From: Acidovorax carolinensis
GTDB taxonomy: Bacteria > Pseudomonadota > Gammaproteobacteria > Burkholderiales > Burkholderiaceae_C
Assembly (NCBI RefSeq): GCF_002157145.1
Contig: NZ_CP021361.1
Coordinates: 3,496,001-3,560,000, forward strand
DNA length: 64,000 nt
Direction of reading: 5' to 3'
Position 1 is the first letter of the stretch. Every line of letters begins with the position of its first letter. A model generated the notes under the pieces. That model had not been told where the DNA came from. It saw only the letters and a program-made list of their open reading frames with translations, and made no database searches. The position numbers and the translations under genes are program-made. Below are positions 28,095 through 37,242 of this stretch, piece by piece.

Positions 28095-29768
28095 TCAGTC
28101 GTTGGCGTAGATGTCCACGTCCTTGGTTTCACGGATGAACAGCGTGCCGATCACCAAGGTCATGCCCGCGATGATGATGGGGTACCACAGGCCGTTGTAC
28201 ATGTTGCCGGTTTGCGCAACGATGGCAAACGCCGTGGTGGGCAGCAGGCCGCCGAACCAGCCGTTACCGATGTGGTATGGCAGGCTCATCGAGGTGTAGC
28301 GGATACGGGTCGGGAACATTTCCACCAGCATGGCGGCAATCGGCCCGTACACCATGGTCACCAGCAGCACCAGCCAGAACAGCAGGGCCACCACCAGGCC
28401 CTTGTTGGTCTTGGCCGGATCGGCCTTTGCCGGGTAACCAGCCAGCTTCAGGTCCTCGGCCACTTCCTTCTTGAAAGCGGCGATGGCCTTGACGGAGGTT
28501 TCATCGAACTTGAGGTTCACCACGTTGCCCGTAGGCGCCGTCACCGTCTTGTCGCCGATCTTGAGCACCGCCGGCGAGCCCGCAGGGCCTGCCACGTTGT
28601 CATAGCTCACCGAGTTCTGCACCAGGTAGCGCTTGGCAATGTCGCACGAGCTGCGGAAGTCGATCTCGCGGGCCACCGGGTTGCCCTGGAACGAGCACGA
28701 TGCCGGATCGGCCGTCACCACCACGCCAGCCGAGGCCTGGGCACGGGCCAGGTCAGGATTGGCCGCTTCGGTCAGTGCCTTGAAGACGGGGAAGTATGTC
28801 ACCACGGCCAGCAGGCAGCCCGCCATGATGATGGGCTTGCGGCCGATCTTGTCCGACAGGGCACCGAACACCACGAAGAAGGGCGTGCCAAGCAGCAGCG
28901 CGGCAGCGATCAGCAGGTTGGCGGTGGTGTTGTCCACCTTCAGTTGTTGCGTCAGGAAGAACAGCGCGTAGAACTGGCCCGAGTACCAGACCACGGCCTG
29001 GCCGGCGGTCAGGCCCACCAGCGCCAGGATCACGATCTTCAGGTTTTTCCACTGACCGAACGATTCCGAGATGGGCGCCTTGGAGGTCTTGCCCTCGGCC
29101 TTCATCTTCTGGAAGGCAGGCGATTCCGACAGCGACAGGCGGATCCACACCGAGATGCCCAGCAGCAGGATGGACACCAGGAACGGAATGCGCCAGCCCC
29201 AGTCCTGGAACGCCGCTTCACCCAAGCCCAGACGCACGCCCAAGATCACCAGCAGACTCAGGAACAGGCCCAGCGTGGCCGTGGTCTGGATCCAGGACGT
29301 ATAGGCGCCGCGCTTGCCGTGCGGAGCATGCTCGGCCACATAGGTGGCGGCACCGCCGTACTCACCACCCAGCGCCAGGCCCTGCAGCATGCGCAGCGCA
29401 ACCAGGATGACGGGAGCGGCCACACCGATGGTGGCGTAGCTGGGCAGCAGGCCGACGATGAAGGTCGACAGGCCCATGATGAGGATCGTGACCAGGAAGG
29501 TGTACTTGCGCCCGATCATGTCGCCCAGGCGGCCGAACACGATGGCGCCGAATGGCCGAACCAGGAAACCTGCCGCAAACGCCAGCAGCGCAAAGATGAA
29601 GGCCGCGCCCGCATCCAGTCCGCTGAAGAACTGCTTGGCAATGATGGCCGCGAGCGAACCGTATAGATAAAAGTCGTACCACTCGAATACGGTACCGAGC
29701 GACGAAGCGAAGATGACCTTCTTCTCTTCGGCGGACATCGGCCGCGGTGCGGGATGTTGCGTTGCCAT
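28095..29768 (-). CDS. MHS-family metabolite:H+ symporter (major facilitator)
   Basis: A 557-residue major facilitator of the metabolite:H+ symporter type (ProP/ShiA/KgtP relatives). Motifs are FASSLGTVFEWYDFYLYGSL (start of helix 1), FGRLGDMIGRKYTF between helices 2 and 3, LQGLALGGEYGGAATYVAEH in helix 4 and the second-half GALSDKIGRKP. An unusually long periplasmic loop (about residues 345-440, including CSFQGNPVAREIDFRSSC with a possible disulfide) separates helices 9 and 10 and explains the extra 100 residues. The substrate is probably a small carboxylate or betaine but is not readable. Confidence 0.92.
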   Translation of the reverse strand: MATQHPAPRPMSAEEKKVIFASSLGTVFEWYDFYLYGSLAAIIAKQFFSGLDAGAAFIFALLAFAAGFLVRPFGAIVFGRLGDMIGRKYTFLVTILIMGLSTFIVGLLPSYATIGVAAPVILVALRMLQGLALGGEYGGAATYVAEHAPHGKRGAYTSWIQTTATLGLFLSLLVILGVRLGLGEAAFQDWGWRIPFLVSILLLGISVWIRLSLSESPAFQKMKAEGKTSKAPISESFGQWKNLKIVILALVGLTAGQAVVWYSGQFYALFFLTQQLKVDNTTANLLIAAALLLGTPFFVVFGALSDKIGRKPIIMAGCLLAVVTYFPVFKALTEAANPDLARAQASAGVVVTADPASCSFQGNPVAREIDFRSSCDIAKRYLVQNSVSYDNVAGPAGSPAVLKIGDKTVTAPTGNVVNLKFDETSVKAIAAFKKEVAEDLKLAGYPAKADPAKTNKGLVVALLFWLVLLVTMVYGPIAAMLVEMFPTRIRYTSMSLPYHIGNGWFGGLLPTTAFAIVAQTGNMYNGLWYPIIIAGMTLVIGTLFIRETKDVDIYAND

Positions 29769-30132
29769 GATTGCCTCCTGGAATGTTTTGAATTTACAGG
29801 CACATACAAATTACCTGTGGAGGCACTATCCATGGCACTACTGACACCGCTCTGACGTATTTCTTACAGAAATTGACGCGAAACTTCCTCCAGCCTTACA
29901 GCTTTGGTAGTAACCCTCACCGCGCATTTTTCGATGCGGAAAAACACCGGGCGGCACCACATCTCCTCGGGTTTTCCCTCGGGTGACGCCACCACCTTTT
30001 CAGGCGCCCACGCGGCGACAAAACACGGCTGCGTAAGCGCTTGGTCAGTGCGCATTCACAGAATCCAGCCATGCGGTGCGACCTACCGCCCCACATTGCG
30101 TTTTCAACGCACTATCCTGAGGAGAGATACCC
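29769..30132. other. Intergenic promoter region between MHS symporter and DUF485/actP
   Basis: This divergent region of about 360 bp has no convincing gene. A minus-strand frame of 63 codons (29864-30055) and a plus-strand frame of 78 codons are open, but they overlap each other and lack good ribosome sites. GGAG precedes the DUF485 start. Promoters for both flanking transcripts must lie here, though I could not define them by eye. Confidence 0.5.
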
Positions 30133-30441
30133 ATGAGTGACCCAATGGTCCAGAAAATTCAGAGCCATCCAAAGTACCTGGAACTGCGCAAAAAGCGCAA
30201 CCGCCTGGGTATCTTCCTGACGGTCCTGATGCTGATCGTGTACTACGGCTACATCGCGCTGATTGCGTTTGACAAGAAGTTCCTGGCGCAGCCCATCGGC
30301 AGCGGCGTGACCTCGCTGGGCATCCCCATAGGCATGGGCGTGATCATCTTCACGATCGTGATCACCGGCATCTATGTGCGCCGCGCCAATGGCGAATTCG
30401 ACACCCTGACCAAAGACATCCTGAAGGACGCATCGAAATGA
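30133..30441 (+). CDS. DUF485 membrane protein (acetate permease partner)
   Basis: A 102-residue protein with two membrane helices: [20 protein letters not shown] and [20 protein letters not shown], then [10 protein letters not shown]. This is the DUF485 (YjcH) family, almost always encoded directly upstream of the acetate symporter ActP. Its stop overlaps the actP start by 4 bp (ATGA), so the two are coupled. The role is unproven in the family; a small partner or regulator of ActP is usual inference. Confidence 0.93.
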   Translation: MSDPMVQKIQSHPKYLELRKKRNRLGIFLTVLMLIVYYGYIALIAFDKKFLAQPIGSGVTSLGIPIGMGVIIFTIVITGIYVRRANGEFDTLTKDILKDASK

Positions 30442-32174
30442 ATGCATCAACATTACGCGGGGGCAGCCTGCTGGCACTCCTGGCGCTCCTGGCCGCTGGC
30501 AGCGCCCATGCGGCCGGCGCCGATCTGGGCCAGGCCGCCAAGCAGGCGACCAACTGGACGGCCATCATCATGTTTGGCGCCTTTGTCGCCGGCACGCTGT
30601 GGATCACGAAATGGGCTGCGGCCAAGACCAAGTCCGCCTCTGACTTCTACACCGCGGGCGGCGGCATCACCGGCTTTCAGAATGGCCTGGCGATTGCGGG
30701 CGACTACATGTCGGCCGCCTCTTTTCTGGGCATTTCGGCGGCCGTGATGGCCACCGGCTACGACGGGCTCATCTACTCCATTGGCTTTCTTGTGGGCTGG
30801 CCCATCATCACCTTCCTGATGGCCGAGCGGCTGCGCAACCTTGGCAAGTTCACCTTTGCCGACGTGGCGGGCTACCGCTTTCAGCAGGGCCCCATCCGCG
30901 CATTTGCCGCCTCGGGCACGCTGGTGGTGGTGGCGTTCTACCTGATCGCGCAAATGGTTGGCGCGGGGCAGCTCATCAAGCTGCTGTTTGGCCTGGAATA
31001 CTGGATGGCCGTGGTCATCGTTGGCGCGCTGATGATGATCTATGTGCTGTTTGGCGGCATGACGGCCACCACCTGGGTGCAGATCATCAAGGCCTGCCTG
31101 CTGCTGGCGGGCGTGACCTTCATGGCCTTCATGGTGCTGGCGCAGTACGGCTTCAGCCCCGAGGCGCTGTTTGCAAAGGGCGTCGAAGTGCGCACGCAAA
31201 TCGCCGCCAACACCGGCATGTCGGCCGAAGAGGCCGCCAAGAAGGGCCTGGGCATCATGGGCCCGGGCGGTTTCATCAAGGATCCGATCTCGGCCATCTC
31301 GTTCGGCATGGCGCTGATGTTCGGCACCGCTGGCCTGCCGCACATCCTGATGCGCTTCTTTACGGTGCCCGATGCCAAGCAGGCGCGCAAGTCGGTGCTG
31401 TGGGCCACGACCTGGATCGGCTACTTCTACGTGCTGATCTTCATCATCGGCTTTGGCGCGATAACCCTGGTGCTCACCAACCCCGAGTTCGCGGATGTGG
31501 TCAAGGGCGTGATCCACGGCGGTGCGGGCACGGCCAACATGGCGGCAGTGCTTGTGGCCAAGTCGGTGGGCGGCAACATCTTCTATGGCTTCATCTCGGC
31601 CGTGGCGTTTGCCACCATCCTGGCCGTGGTGGCTGGCCTGACGCTCTCGGGCGCCTCGGCCGTCTCACATGACCTGTATGCAACGGTGTTCAAGAAGGGC
31701 AAGGCCGACAGCGCTGCCGAGCTGAAGGTCTCGCGCATCACCACGCTGGCCCTGGGCCTGATCGCCGTGGTGCTGGGCATTGTCTTTGAGAAGCAGAACA
31801 TCGCGTTCATGGTGTCGCTGGCCTTTGCCATCGCGGCCTCGGCCAACTTCCCGGTGCTGTTCCTGTCGGTGCTGTGGAAGGACTGCACCACGCGGGGCGC
31901 GGTGATTGGCGGCTTCCTGGGCCTGATTTCATCAGTGGGCCTGACGGTAGTCTCACCCTCGGTGTGGGAAGCCACGCTGGGCAACCCGGCCGGCTCGGCG
32001 CTGTTTCCCTACACCTCGCCGGCACTGTTCTCGATGACCATCGGCTTCGTGGGCATCTGGCTGTTCTCGATCACCGACAAAAGCGCCAACGCCGCACGCG
32101 AGCGCGCCGCGTTTCCGGCGCAGCAGGTGCGGTCGGAGACGGGCTTCGGGGCATCGGGCGCTTCGGGCCACTGA
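30438..32174 (+). CDS. actP: Cation/acetate symporter ActP
   Basis: A 578-residue sodium:solute symporter (SSS family) that takes up acetate and other short monocarboxylates. A cleavable-looking N-terminus ([15 protein letters not shown]) precedes about 13 helices. Signature stretches include [20 protein letters not shown] and [15 protein letters not shown], and [20 protein letters not shown]. These match ActP rather than proline or pantothenate carriers. It is coupled to the DUF485 gene and ends at a strong terminator. It fits with aceK, the thiolase and the acyl-CoA genes as part of acetate and acetyl-CoA use. Confidence 0.95.
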   Translation: MNASTLRGGSLLALLALLAAGSAHAAGADLGQAAKQATNWTAIIMFGAFVAGTLWITKWAAAKTKSASDFYTAGGGITGFQNGLAIAGDYMSAASFLGISAAVMATGYDGLIYSIGFLVGWPIITFLMAERLRNLGKFTFADVAGYRFQQGPIRAFAASGTLVVVAFYLIAQMVGAGQLIKLLFGLEYWMAVVIVGALMMIYVLFGGMTATTWVQIIKACLLLAGVTFMAFMVLAQYGFSPEALFAKGVEVRTQIAANTGMSAEEAAKKGLGIMGPGGFIKDPISAISFGMALMFGTAGLPHILMRFFTVPDAKQARKSVLWATTWIGYFYVLIFIIGFGAITLVLTNPEFADVVKGVIHGGAGTANMAAVLVAKSVGGNIFYGFISAVAFATILAVVAGLTLSGASAVSHDLYATVFKKGKADSAAELKVSRITTLALGLIAVVLGIVFEKQNIAFMVSLAFAIAASANFPVLFLSVLWKDCTTRGAVIGGFLGLISSVGLTVVSPSVWEATLGNPAGSALFPYTSPALFSMTIGFVGIWLFSITDKSANAARERAAFPAQQVRSETGFGASGASGH

Positions 32175-32216
32175 CACGGCGCGGCACAGCGCCACCACCG
32201 CTGCGCCGCACCACTC

Positions 32217-32243
32217 AAGCCGGGCCACCCTGCCCGGCTTTTT
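32217..32243 (+). terminator. Rho-independent terminator of actP
   Basis: AAGCCGGGC and GCCCGGCTT form a nine-base stem with a six-base loop, followed by TTTTT on the plus strand, about 43 bases past the actP stop. Confidence 0.88.
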
Positions 32244-32277
32244 CGCGTCTGCCGCAGGGTCCGCATCACCGCCAAAA

Positions 32278-32340
32278 ACTATCAAAACAATAGCTGCTAG
32301 CGCTTGATGGATAAGCGCTACAGACCGTTTTGAATCAAAC
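32278..32340. repeat. Interspersed element A, copy 5 (intergenic, clean copy)
   Basis: AACAATAGCTGCTAGCGCTT, seven-base spacer, AAGCGCTACAGACCGTTTTG. The AGCGCTT and AAGCGCT arms are inverted, so the centre is an imperfect palindrome. This copy, between actP and the exonuclease, is the best reference for the family within the window. Confidence 0.8.
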
Positions 32341-32370
32341 ATCAATGCGGCAAAGGCCGCAACCCACGGT

Positions 32371-33009
32371 TCAACCTGCGCCGTGCAACTGGCGCAGCTT
32401 GATAAAGGCCAGCGCCGCCATCACGGCGTCGTTGAGCGCGTCGTGCGCCTCGCGCCGGGGCAGGCCCAGGTCGTCCATCAGGGTGGCAAAACGCAGGTCG
32501 ATGTCGGCGTTGTCCTGCTGCTTGTACGGCGGCAGTTGCCGGAACTTGTGCTCGTAATACAGTGCGGACACTTCAATCTTGGGCTGCGGCAGCTCCATGC
32601 CCAGCAGCGGCCAGATGGCGCGGTTGAGCATGGCCACGTCGAATTCGAGAAAGTAGCCCACCAGTGGACGGCTGCCGATGAAGCGCAGCAGCTGACGCAT
32701 GGCGTCTGCCAGCGGCAGGCCCTGGGCGACATCCCGCTCGCGCAGGCGGTGGATGCGCACGCTGTCGGCCGGCACGCCCTTGTCGGGGCGCACCAGCAGC
32801 TCCAGCCGCTCGCTGGTCAGGATGCGCTGACCCACGATGCGCACGGCACCAATGGCGATGATTTCATCGCTGCGCACGTTGAGCCCGGTAGTTTCGCAAT
32901 CGAGCGCCACCCATTCACCGGGCGGCGGCGGGTCAAGCAGAAAGGCGAACGCCGGATCGGCCAGGTGGTACTGCAACCAGGCGCGCCGCAGGCGTGCGAA
33001 CGGGCTCAC
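32371..33009 (-). CDS. DnaQ-like 3'-5' exonuclease
   Basis: A 212-residue DEDDh exonuclease domain: ALDCETTGLN (Asp/Glu of Exo I), LEFDVAMLNRA (Exo II) and HDALNDAVMAAL (Exo III with His). The start is GTG 33009, which overlaps the stop of the upstream gene (GTGA), so translation is coupled. Exonucleases of this type are repeatedly found beside DUF294/CBS proteins and acetate or SSS symporter genes, as here. The biochemical target is unknown; DNA repair or RNA turnover are possible. The open frame upstream of 33009 is a shadow of the DUF294 gene. Confidence 0.88.
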   Translation of the reverse strand: MSPFARLRRAWLQYHLADPAFAFLLDPPPPGEWVALDCETTGLNVRSDEIIAIGAVRIVGQRILTSERLELLVRPDKGVPADSVRIHRLRERDVAQGLPLADAMRQLLRFIGSRPLVGYFLEFDVAMLNRAIWPLLGMELPQPKIEVSALYYEHKFRQLPPYKQQDNADIDLRFATLMDDLGLPRREAHDALNDAVMAALAFIKLRQLHGAG

Positions 33010-34823
33010 AGCGCGTCCAGCTTCAGGCGCTGGTGCAGCAGCACCTTGAAGCGCTTGACCACGGCCAGCGCTTCCTTGAGCAGGTCGCGCTCCAGACTGC
33101 TCAGGCGCCCGGGGTCGACGGTGCCGGTGACGGTGCGGCCCGTGTCGATTTCGGCCAGCCCGGCTTTGAGGCGCAGGCCCATCAGGAAGTGCAGGCTTTG
33201 CACCAGCTCGTCGCCCATGGCCGCGTCGAGCACGCCATCGGCCACCAGGGCCGCAATGCGCTCGGCCGTACCGGTGGCGGCCACGCGCCGGGCCAGGGCC
33301 AGGCTGCGCACACCATGCACGATGGGGAAGATGCCCGCCTTTTTCAGGCTGATGGCCTGGCCTTCGTCGCCCAGGCCGAACAGGCGGCTCCACCAGCCTG
33401 CTGGGTCGCCAAAGTTCTCGATGGCCGCGGCAAAGCGTGCCAGCATGGCGTCGTTGTCGGTGGCCAGCGCCATCACACGGTCGCGAACGGTGGCCAGCAG
33501 CGCGGCGTCGCCCGCCACCGCGTGCGCGTCGAGAAAGATGGCCAGCTGCATCAGGCTGTCGCCCTCGGGCTGCAGCAGCCACTGGCGCACGCGCTGGCTG
33601 AAGCTGCTCACGGTGCCGCGCCAGTCGGGGTTGCTGACCATGATGCGACCGGGGCATTCGGGATAGCCAAAGCTCGCCAGCACCCCGGAAAAACGCTGGC
33701 AGATGGCATCGAGATCGGGCGGCGCGGTGTAACCGTCGCGCAGCACCAGGCCGTTGTCCTGGTCGGTCTTGAGCAGTTGTTCGCCGCGCCCCTCGCTGCC
33801 CATGACGAACAGGCAGCTGTTGGCCACCAGATCGGCCGGCGCCACCATGGCCCAGGCGCGCTCAAACAGCCGCGCGTTGAGCTGCTGCACCAGCCGGGCC
33901 ATCAGGCCGATGCGCGTGCCACCGCGGTACAGCGCCGCGATCAGCCGGGTGATCTGCGCCGCCGCCTGCGCCAGCGCAGGCAGGTCCTGGGCTTGCTCGA
34001 TCTGCACCGTGATCAGGTGCGAATGGTTGGCCAGGAAGCTGAACAGGTCCAGCGCCTCCAGGATGCCGCGCACCTGGCCATCGTCCTCCACCACCACCAG
34101 GCGGTGCACACGGCGTTGCAGCATGAGTGCCATAGCATCGCCCAGCAAGTCCGAAGGCCGCATGGTCACCACCGGGCTGCTGGCCAGCTCGCCCACGGTC
34201 AGTTGATCGAGCGGGCGGCCATCGAGGATGGCGCGCTGCAGGCTGGTGTTGGTGAAGATGCCCAGCCCACCGGGCAAGCCGGTCACCAGCACACTGGTGG
34301 TGCGCTGCGCCTGGAACAACCGCACCACCGAGACGATGTCGGTGCCGGCAGCCACCGTGTGCGCCGGGCGCAGGAAGGCCTGGTCCACGCGCGCCATGGT
34401 GAGCGACTGGCGCTCATGCTGGTCGGCGCGCTGCGCCAGTGCACTGAGCTTCTGGCCCAGGTCGGAAAACAGCAGCGCGCCGAAGGTGGTGTTGCGCGCG
34501 ATGAGCTCGTTGACCGCCTCGCGCGCGAGCTGGTAGGCCACCACCTCCTCGGCGGCCACAAAGCGGCTGCCCACGCGCCCGGTCATCAGGCCGCAGCCGT
34601 CAAAGCAGTCGTCCGGCCCGTAGGTGGCCAGCACCTCGTCGCCCTCGGTCTGCGTGACATAGCCCTTGATGACGACAAACAGGTGCGTGGGGGCCACGCC
34701 CACCTCCAGCACCACGGCGCCTGCAGGGAAATAGGCGATGTCCACGCTGGCGCGCACCAGGCGCTGTTCGTCCGGGCTCAGGCAGTCAAAGGGCGAGGCG
34801 GCGAAGTTGAAGGCATTGGGCAT
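33006..34823 (-). CDS. DUF294 signalling protein: cNMP-binding + CBS pair + nucleotidyltransferase-like
   Basis: A 605-residue protein in three parts. Residues about 10-130 are a cyclic-nucleotide-binding fold (VLEVGVAPTHLFVVIKGYV). About 150-275 are two CBS domains (SSPVVTMRPSDLLGDAMALM, RRVHRLVVVEDDGQ). From about 340 comes the DUF294 nucleotidyltransferase-like domain with FVMGSEGRGEQLLKTDQDNG, a GS...DxD-type active site like GlnD. CBS domains usually sense adenylates. It is coupled to the exonuclease downstream and converges on actP, a known gene association that hints at control of acetate or energy metabolism. Function is inferred. Confidence 0.88.
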   Translation of the reverse strand: MPNAFNFAASPFDCLSPDEQRLVRASVDIAYFPAGAVVLEVGVAPTHLFVVIKGYVTQTEGDEVLATYGPDDCFDGCGLMTGRVGSRFVAAEEVVAYQLAREAVNELIARNTTFGALLFSDLGQKLSALAQRADQHERQSLTMARVDQAFLRPAHTVAAGTDIVSVVRLFQAQRTTSVLVTGLPGGLGIFTNTSLQRAILDGRPLDQLTVGELASSPVVTMRPSDLLGDAMALMLQRRVHRLVVVEDDGQVRGILEALDLFSFLANHSHLITVQIEQAQDLPALAQAAAQITRLIAALYRGGTRIGLMARLVQQLNARLFERAWAMVAPADLVANSCLFVMGSEGRGEQLLKTDQDNGLVLRDGYTAPPDLDAICQRFSGVLASFGYPECPGRIMVSNPDWRGTVSSFSQRVRQWLLQPEGDSLMQLAIFLDAHAVAGDAALLATVRDRVMALATDNDAMLARFAAAIENFGDPAGWWSRLFGLGDEGQAISLKKAGIFPIVHGVRSLALARRVAATGTAERIAALVADGVLDAAMGDELVQSLHFLMGLRLKAGLAEIDTGRTVTGTVDPGRLSSLERDLLKEALAVVKRFKVLLHQRLKLDAL

Positions 34824-34859
34824 GGTGAGGCGATGGGTGCGCCGCTAGGGCTCCGCCAT

Positions 34860-35501
34860 TCAACCCGGCAGGCCTTGCGCCACGCTTGCAGCGGCATCCC
34901 AGTCGTGCTCGAACCAGCTGTCGCCTTCCAGATAAGCGCGCAGCATGGTCAGGCTGTCGAAGCCCCAGAAAATCTTGCCATCGACCTCGAAGGCCGGCAC
35001 GCCAAACACGCCGCGCGCAGCGGCGGCGTCGGTGTTGCTGCGCAGCAGCGCCTTGGCGCGTGCGCCGTCCGCATCGTCGGGCTGCAGCTGCGGCTCCAGC
35101 TCGGCGGCCAGGGCCGTGAGGCGCTGTGCATCGAGCGCATCGTGCCCGCCCTGCCACACATGTCGCAGCAGCGTGCCGGCCACGAAACGGTTGATGCTGC
35201 CGTCGCGGCTGCAGGCCAGTGCCTGCCGCAACAGCGGCAGCGGATTGAACGGGTGGCGTGCCGGCATCTGCAACCCTACGCCCAGCGAATGGCCCAGCCA
35301 GGTGACATGGCGATAGGTCCAGTCGCGCTTGGGCGCAATGCCCGCCGGCCCCGGGTTGCCATGCTGCTTGAGCAGCGCGCCCAGCAGCACCGGGCGGTAT
35401 TCCACGCTGTAGCTCAGGCCCTCCAGCACCTCGGGCAGGCGCTCGAAGGCCAGCCATGCGTAGGGCGAGACGAAATCCAGGTAGAAGGTGATGTGCTTCA
35501 T
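34860..35501 (-). CDS. 2-hydroxychromene-2-carboxylate isomerase / DsbA-like kappa-GST protein
   Basis: A 213-residue thioredoxin-fold protein of the DsbA-related kappa-GST group: ITFYLDFVSPYAWLAFERLP at the start (SPY in place of the CxxC), an alpha-helical insert, and RGVFGVPAFEVDGKIFWGFD near residue 170. Relatives isomerise 2-hydroxychromene-2-carboxylate in naphthalene breakdown with glutathione, but many are detoxification enzymes with unknown substrate. The start at 35501 overlaps the DUF1289 stop by 4 bp. No aromatic pathway genes are adjacent, so the generic label is safer. Confidence 0.85.
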   Translation of the reverse strand: MKHITFYLDFVSPYAWLAFERLPEVLEGLSYSVEYRPVLLGALLKQHGNPGPAGIAPKRDWTYRHVTWLGHSLGVGLQMPARHPFNPLPLLRQALACSRDGSINRFVAGTLLRHVWQGGHDALDAQRLTALAAELEPQLQPDDADGARAKALLRSNTDAAAARGVFGVPAFEVDGKIFWGFDSLTMLRAYLEGDSWFEHDWDAAASVAQGLPG

Positions 35502-35773
35502 GTCGGCTCCTTGGCCACGGCTTCTGGAGGGAATGGCATGCCGGCGCGCTGCGCCAGCCGCGCCCAGATGGCCAGGCGTTCCGTGCTGTCGGCCAGTGCC
35601 CAGGCACGAATCTCGGGGATGGTGCGAAAGCACCCCTCGCAGCGGCTGCGGTCTTCGGTCATGCGGCACACCGAGATGCAGGGCGAAGGGATCACCTCGT
35701 CCGAATCCGCATCAAAATAGCCTGCAGCGCTTAACAGCTGTGCGCGAGCAGCTATTGCTTCTGCAGCACTCAT
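35498..35773 (-). CDS. DUF1289 family protein with repeat-derived N-terminus
   Basis: A 91-residue protein. The conserved DUF1289 core is PSPCISVCRMTEDRSRCEGC followed by FRTIPEIRAW, with four cysteines, likely a small metal site. The first 25 residues (MSAAEAIAARAQLLSAAGYF and on) are encoded by an element A copy, so this N-terminus was acquired from the repeat; the original start may have been further downstream. It overlaps neighbours on both sides by 4 bp in a run of coupled genes with ybaK and the isomerase. The family has no established function. Confidence 0.85.
   Translation of the reverse strand: MSAAEAIAARAQLLSAAGYFDADSDEVIPSPCISVCRMTEDRSRCEGCFRTIPEIRAWALADSTERLAIWARLAQRAGMPFPPEAVAKEPT
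35710..35760. repeat. Interspersed element A, copy 6 (encodes the DUF1289 N-terminus)
   Basis: The minus strand reads AGCAATAGCTGCTCGCGC, spacer, TTAAGCGCTGCAGGCTATTT, matching the 32278 copy closely. It starts about ten bases after the DUF1289 start codon and is translated. Confidence 0.75.
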
Positions 35774-36294
35774 GCCGACACCTCCTGCACCACGTCCACC
35801 ACGGGGGCGCCGGTCAGGCGCTCAAGGTCCGTGGGGTGCAACGGGAACACGCCGTGCGGATGCCCGGCGGCCGCCCAGACCACCTCAAAGCGCAGCAGGT
35901 CCTGGTCGATCAGCGTGACCGGGGGCGTGGCGTGCGCGATGGGCGACACGCCGCCGATCGAAAAGCCCGTGCGCTCCTTCACGAAACCGGCATCGGCCCG
36001 GCCGATCTTGCCCACATGGGCCTCGACCTTTTTTTCGTCCACACGCCGGTCGCCCGAGGTGATGACCAGCACCGCCGCGTCGTCGCTCTTGCGCCGGAAG
36101 ATGATGCTCTTGGCCACCTGCCCCACCAGAATGCCCAGCACATCGGCCGCCTGCTGCGCAGTGCGCGCGGCGTCATCGAGCATGCGCGGCATGTGGGGGT
36201 GGCCGTGGGCCTGCAAGGCCGCCGCCACCCGTTGCACCCCTTCGGGCAGCGCCTTGAATTCCGCCCCACACAGGATTTGCTCGGATTGCGCCAT
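35770..36294 (-). CDS. YbaK/EbsC family aminoacyl-tRNA editing protein
   Basis: A 174-residue YbaK/ProX-type domain. These proteins hydrolyse mischarged aminoacyl-tRNA, for example Cys-tRNA(Pro), in the cytoplasm. Typical stretches are VAKSIIFRRKSDDAAVLVIT (with the conserved Lys), GDRRVDEKKVEAH, GFSIGGVSPIAH and the C-terminal FPLHPTDLERLTGA. Length matches the family. The start overlaps the mvaB stop by one base and the 3' end overlaps DUF1289. The exact tRNA cannot be read from sequence. Confidence 0.88.
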   Translation of the reverse strand: MAQSEQILCGAEFKALPEGVQRVAAALQAHGHPHMPRMLDDAARTAQQAADVLGILVGQVAKSIIFRRKSDDAAVLVITSGDRRVDEKKVEAHVGKIGRADAGFVKERTGFSIGGVSPIAHATPPVTLIDQDLLRFEVVWAAAGHPHGVFPLHPTDLERLTGAPVVDVVQEVSA

Positions 36295-37202
36295 CAGCCG
36301 GCCCTCTTGGCGAGCAGCGCCGTGGCCGCGCGCGAGTTGGGCTTGCGGCCCAGGAAATCGCTGATGTAGGCGCCCGCGTCCACGAGCTTGTCGAGATCGA
36401 TGCCGGTTTCAATGCCCATGCCGTGCAGCATGTAGACCACATCTTCGGTAGCCACGTTGCCCGTGGCGCCCTTGGCGTAGGGGCAGCCGCCCAGGCCCGC
36501 CACCGAGGTGTCGAACTGCCACACGCCCATCTCCAGCGTGGCCAGGGTATTGGCCAGCGCCTGGCCGTAGGTGTCGTGGAAATGGCCCGAAATCTCGTCG
36601 ATGCTGTAATGCTGCAGCGTGGCCTCGACGGCGCGCTGCACCTTGCGCGGCGTGCCCACGCCAATGGTGTCGGCCACGCCCACATGCTGCACGCCGATCT
36701 GCTTCATCAGGCCGGCCAGATAGGCCACGCGCTCGGGCGCCACCTCGCCTTCGTAGGGGCAGCCCACGGTGCAGCTCATGGCGCCGCGCACGGCAATGCC
36801 GGCAGCGCGCGCGGCCTCGACCACGGGCGCAAAGCGCTCGATGCTCTCGGCAATGGAGCAGTTGATGTTTTTCTGGCTGAAGGCCTCGCTGGCCGAGCCG
36901 AACACCACGATTTCATCGGGCCGGTCGAGCACGGCGGCTTCGAAGCCCTTGAGGTTGGGTGTGAGCACGGAATAAACGATGCCGCCCTGGCGCGCGATGC
37001 CGCTCATCACCTCGTGGTTGTCGGCCATCTGCGGCACCCATTTGGGCGACACATAGCTGGTGACTTCGATGTTCGTGAGGCCTGCGTCCTGCAGGCGGTG
37101 CACCAGGCCGATCTTGACGGCGGCCGGCACGGGGGATTTTTCGTTTTGCAGGCCGTCGCGCGGGCCGACATCGACGAGTTTGACGCGTGGGGGAATGCTC
37201 AT
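36294..37202 (-). CDS. mvaB: Hydroxymethylglutaryl-CoA lyase
   Basis: A 302-residue HMG-CoA lyase, the last step of leucine degradation, splitting HMG-CoA into acetyl-CoA and acetoacetate. The TIM-barrel motifs are LVDVGPRDGLQNE (metal-binding Asp, catalytic Arg), GAMSCTVGCPYEGEV and the catalytic-loop signature GLGGCPYAKGATGNVATED, with the active Cys. The start at 37202 (MSIPPRVKL) has AGGA about eight bases upstream; a start at 37217 is possible. It is downstream of mccA and ghrA on the same strand, as part of the liu cluster. Confidence 0.95.
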   Translation of the reverse strand: MSIPPRVKLVDVGPRDGLQNEKSPVPAAVKIGLVHRLQDAGLTNIEVTSYVSPKWVPQMADNHEVMSGIARQGGIVYSVLTPNLKGFEAAVLDRPDEIVVFGSASEAFSQKNINCSIAESIERFAPVVEAARAAGIAVRGAMSCTVGCPYEGEVAPERVAYLAGLMKQIGVQHVGVADTIGVGTPRKVQRAVEATLQHYSIDEISGHFHDTYGQALANTLATLEMGVWQFDTSVAGLGGCPYAKGATGNVATEDVVYMLHGMGIETGIDLDKLVDAGAYISDFLGRKPNSRAATALLAKRAG

Positions 37203-37242
37203 GGGAAGGTCCTTCAATCAAATCTGCGGGCCAGCGGCCCCG

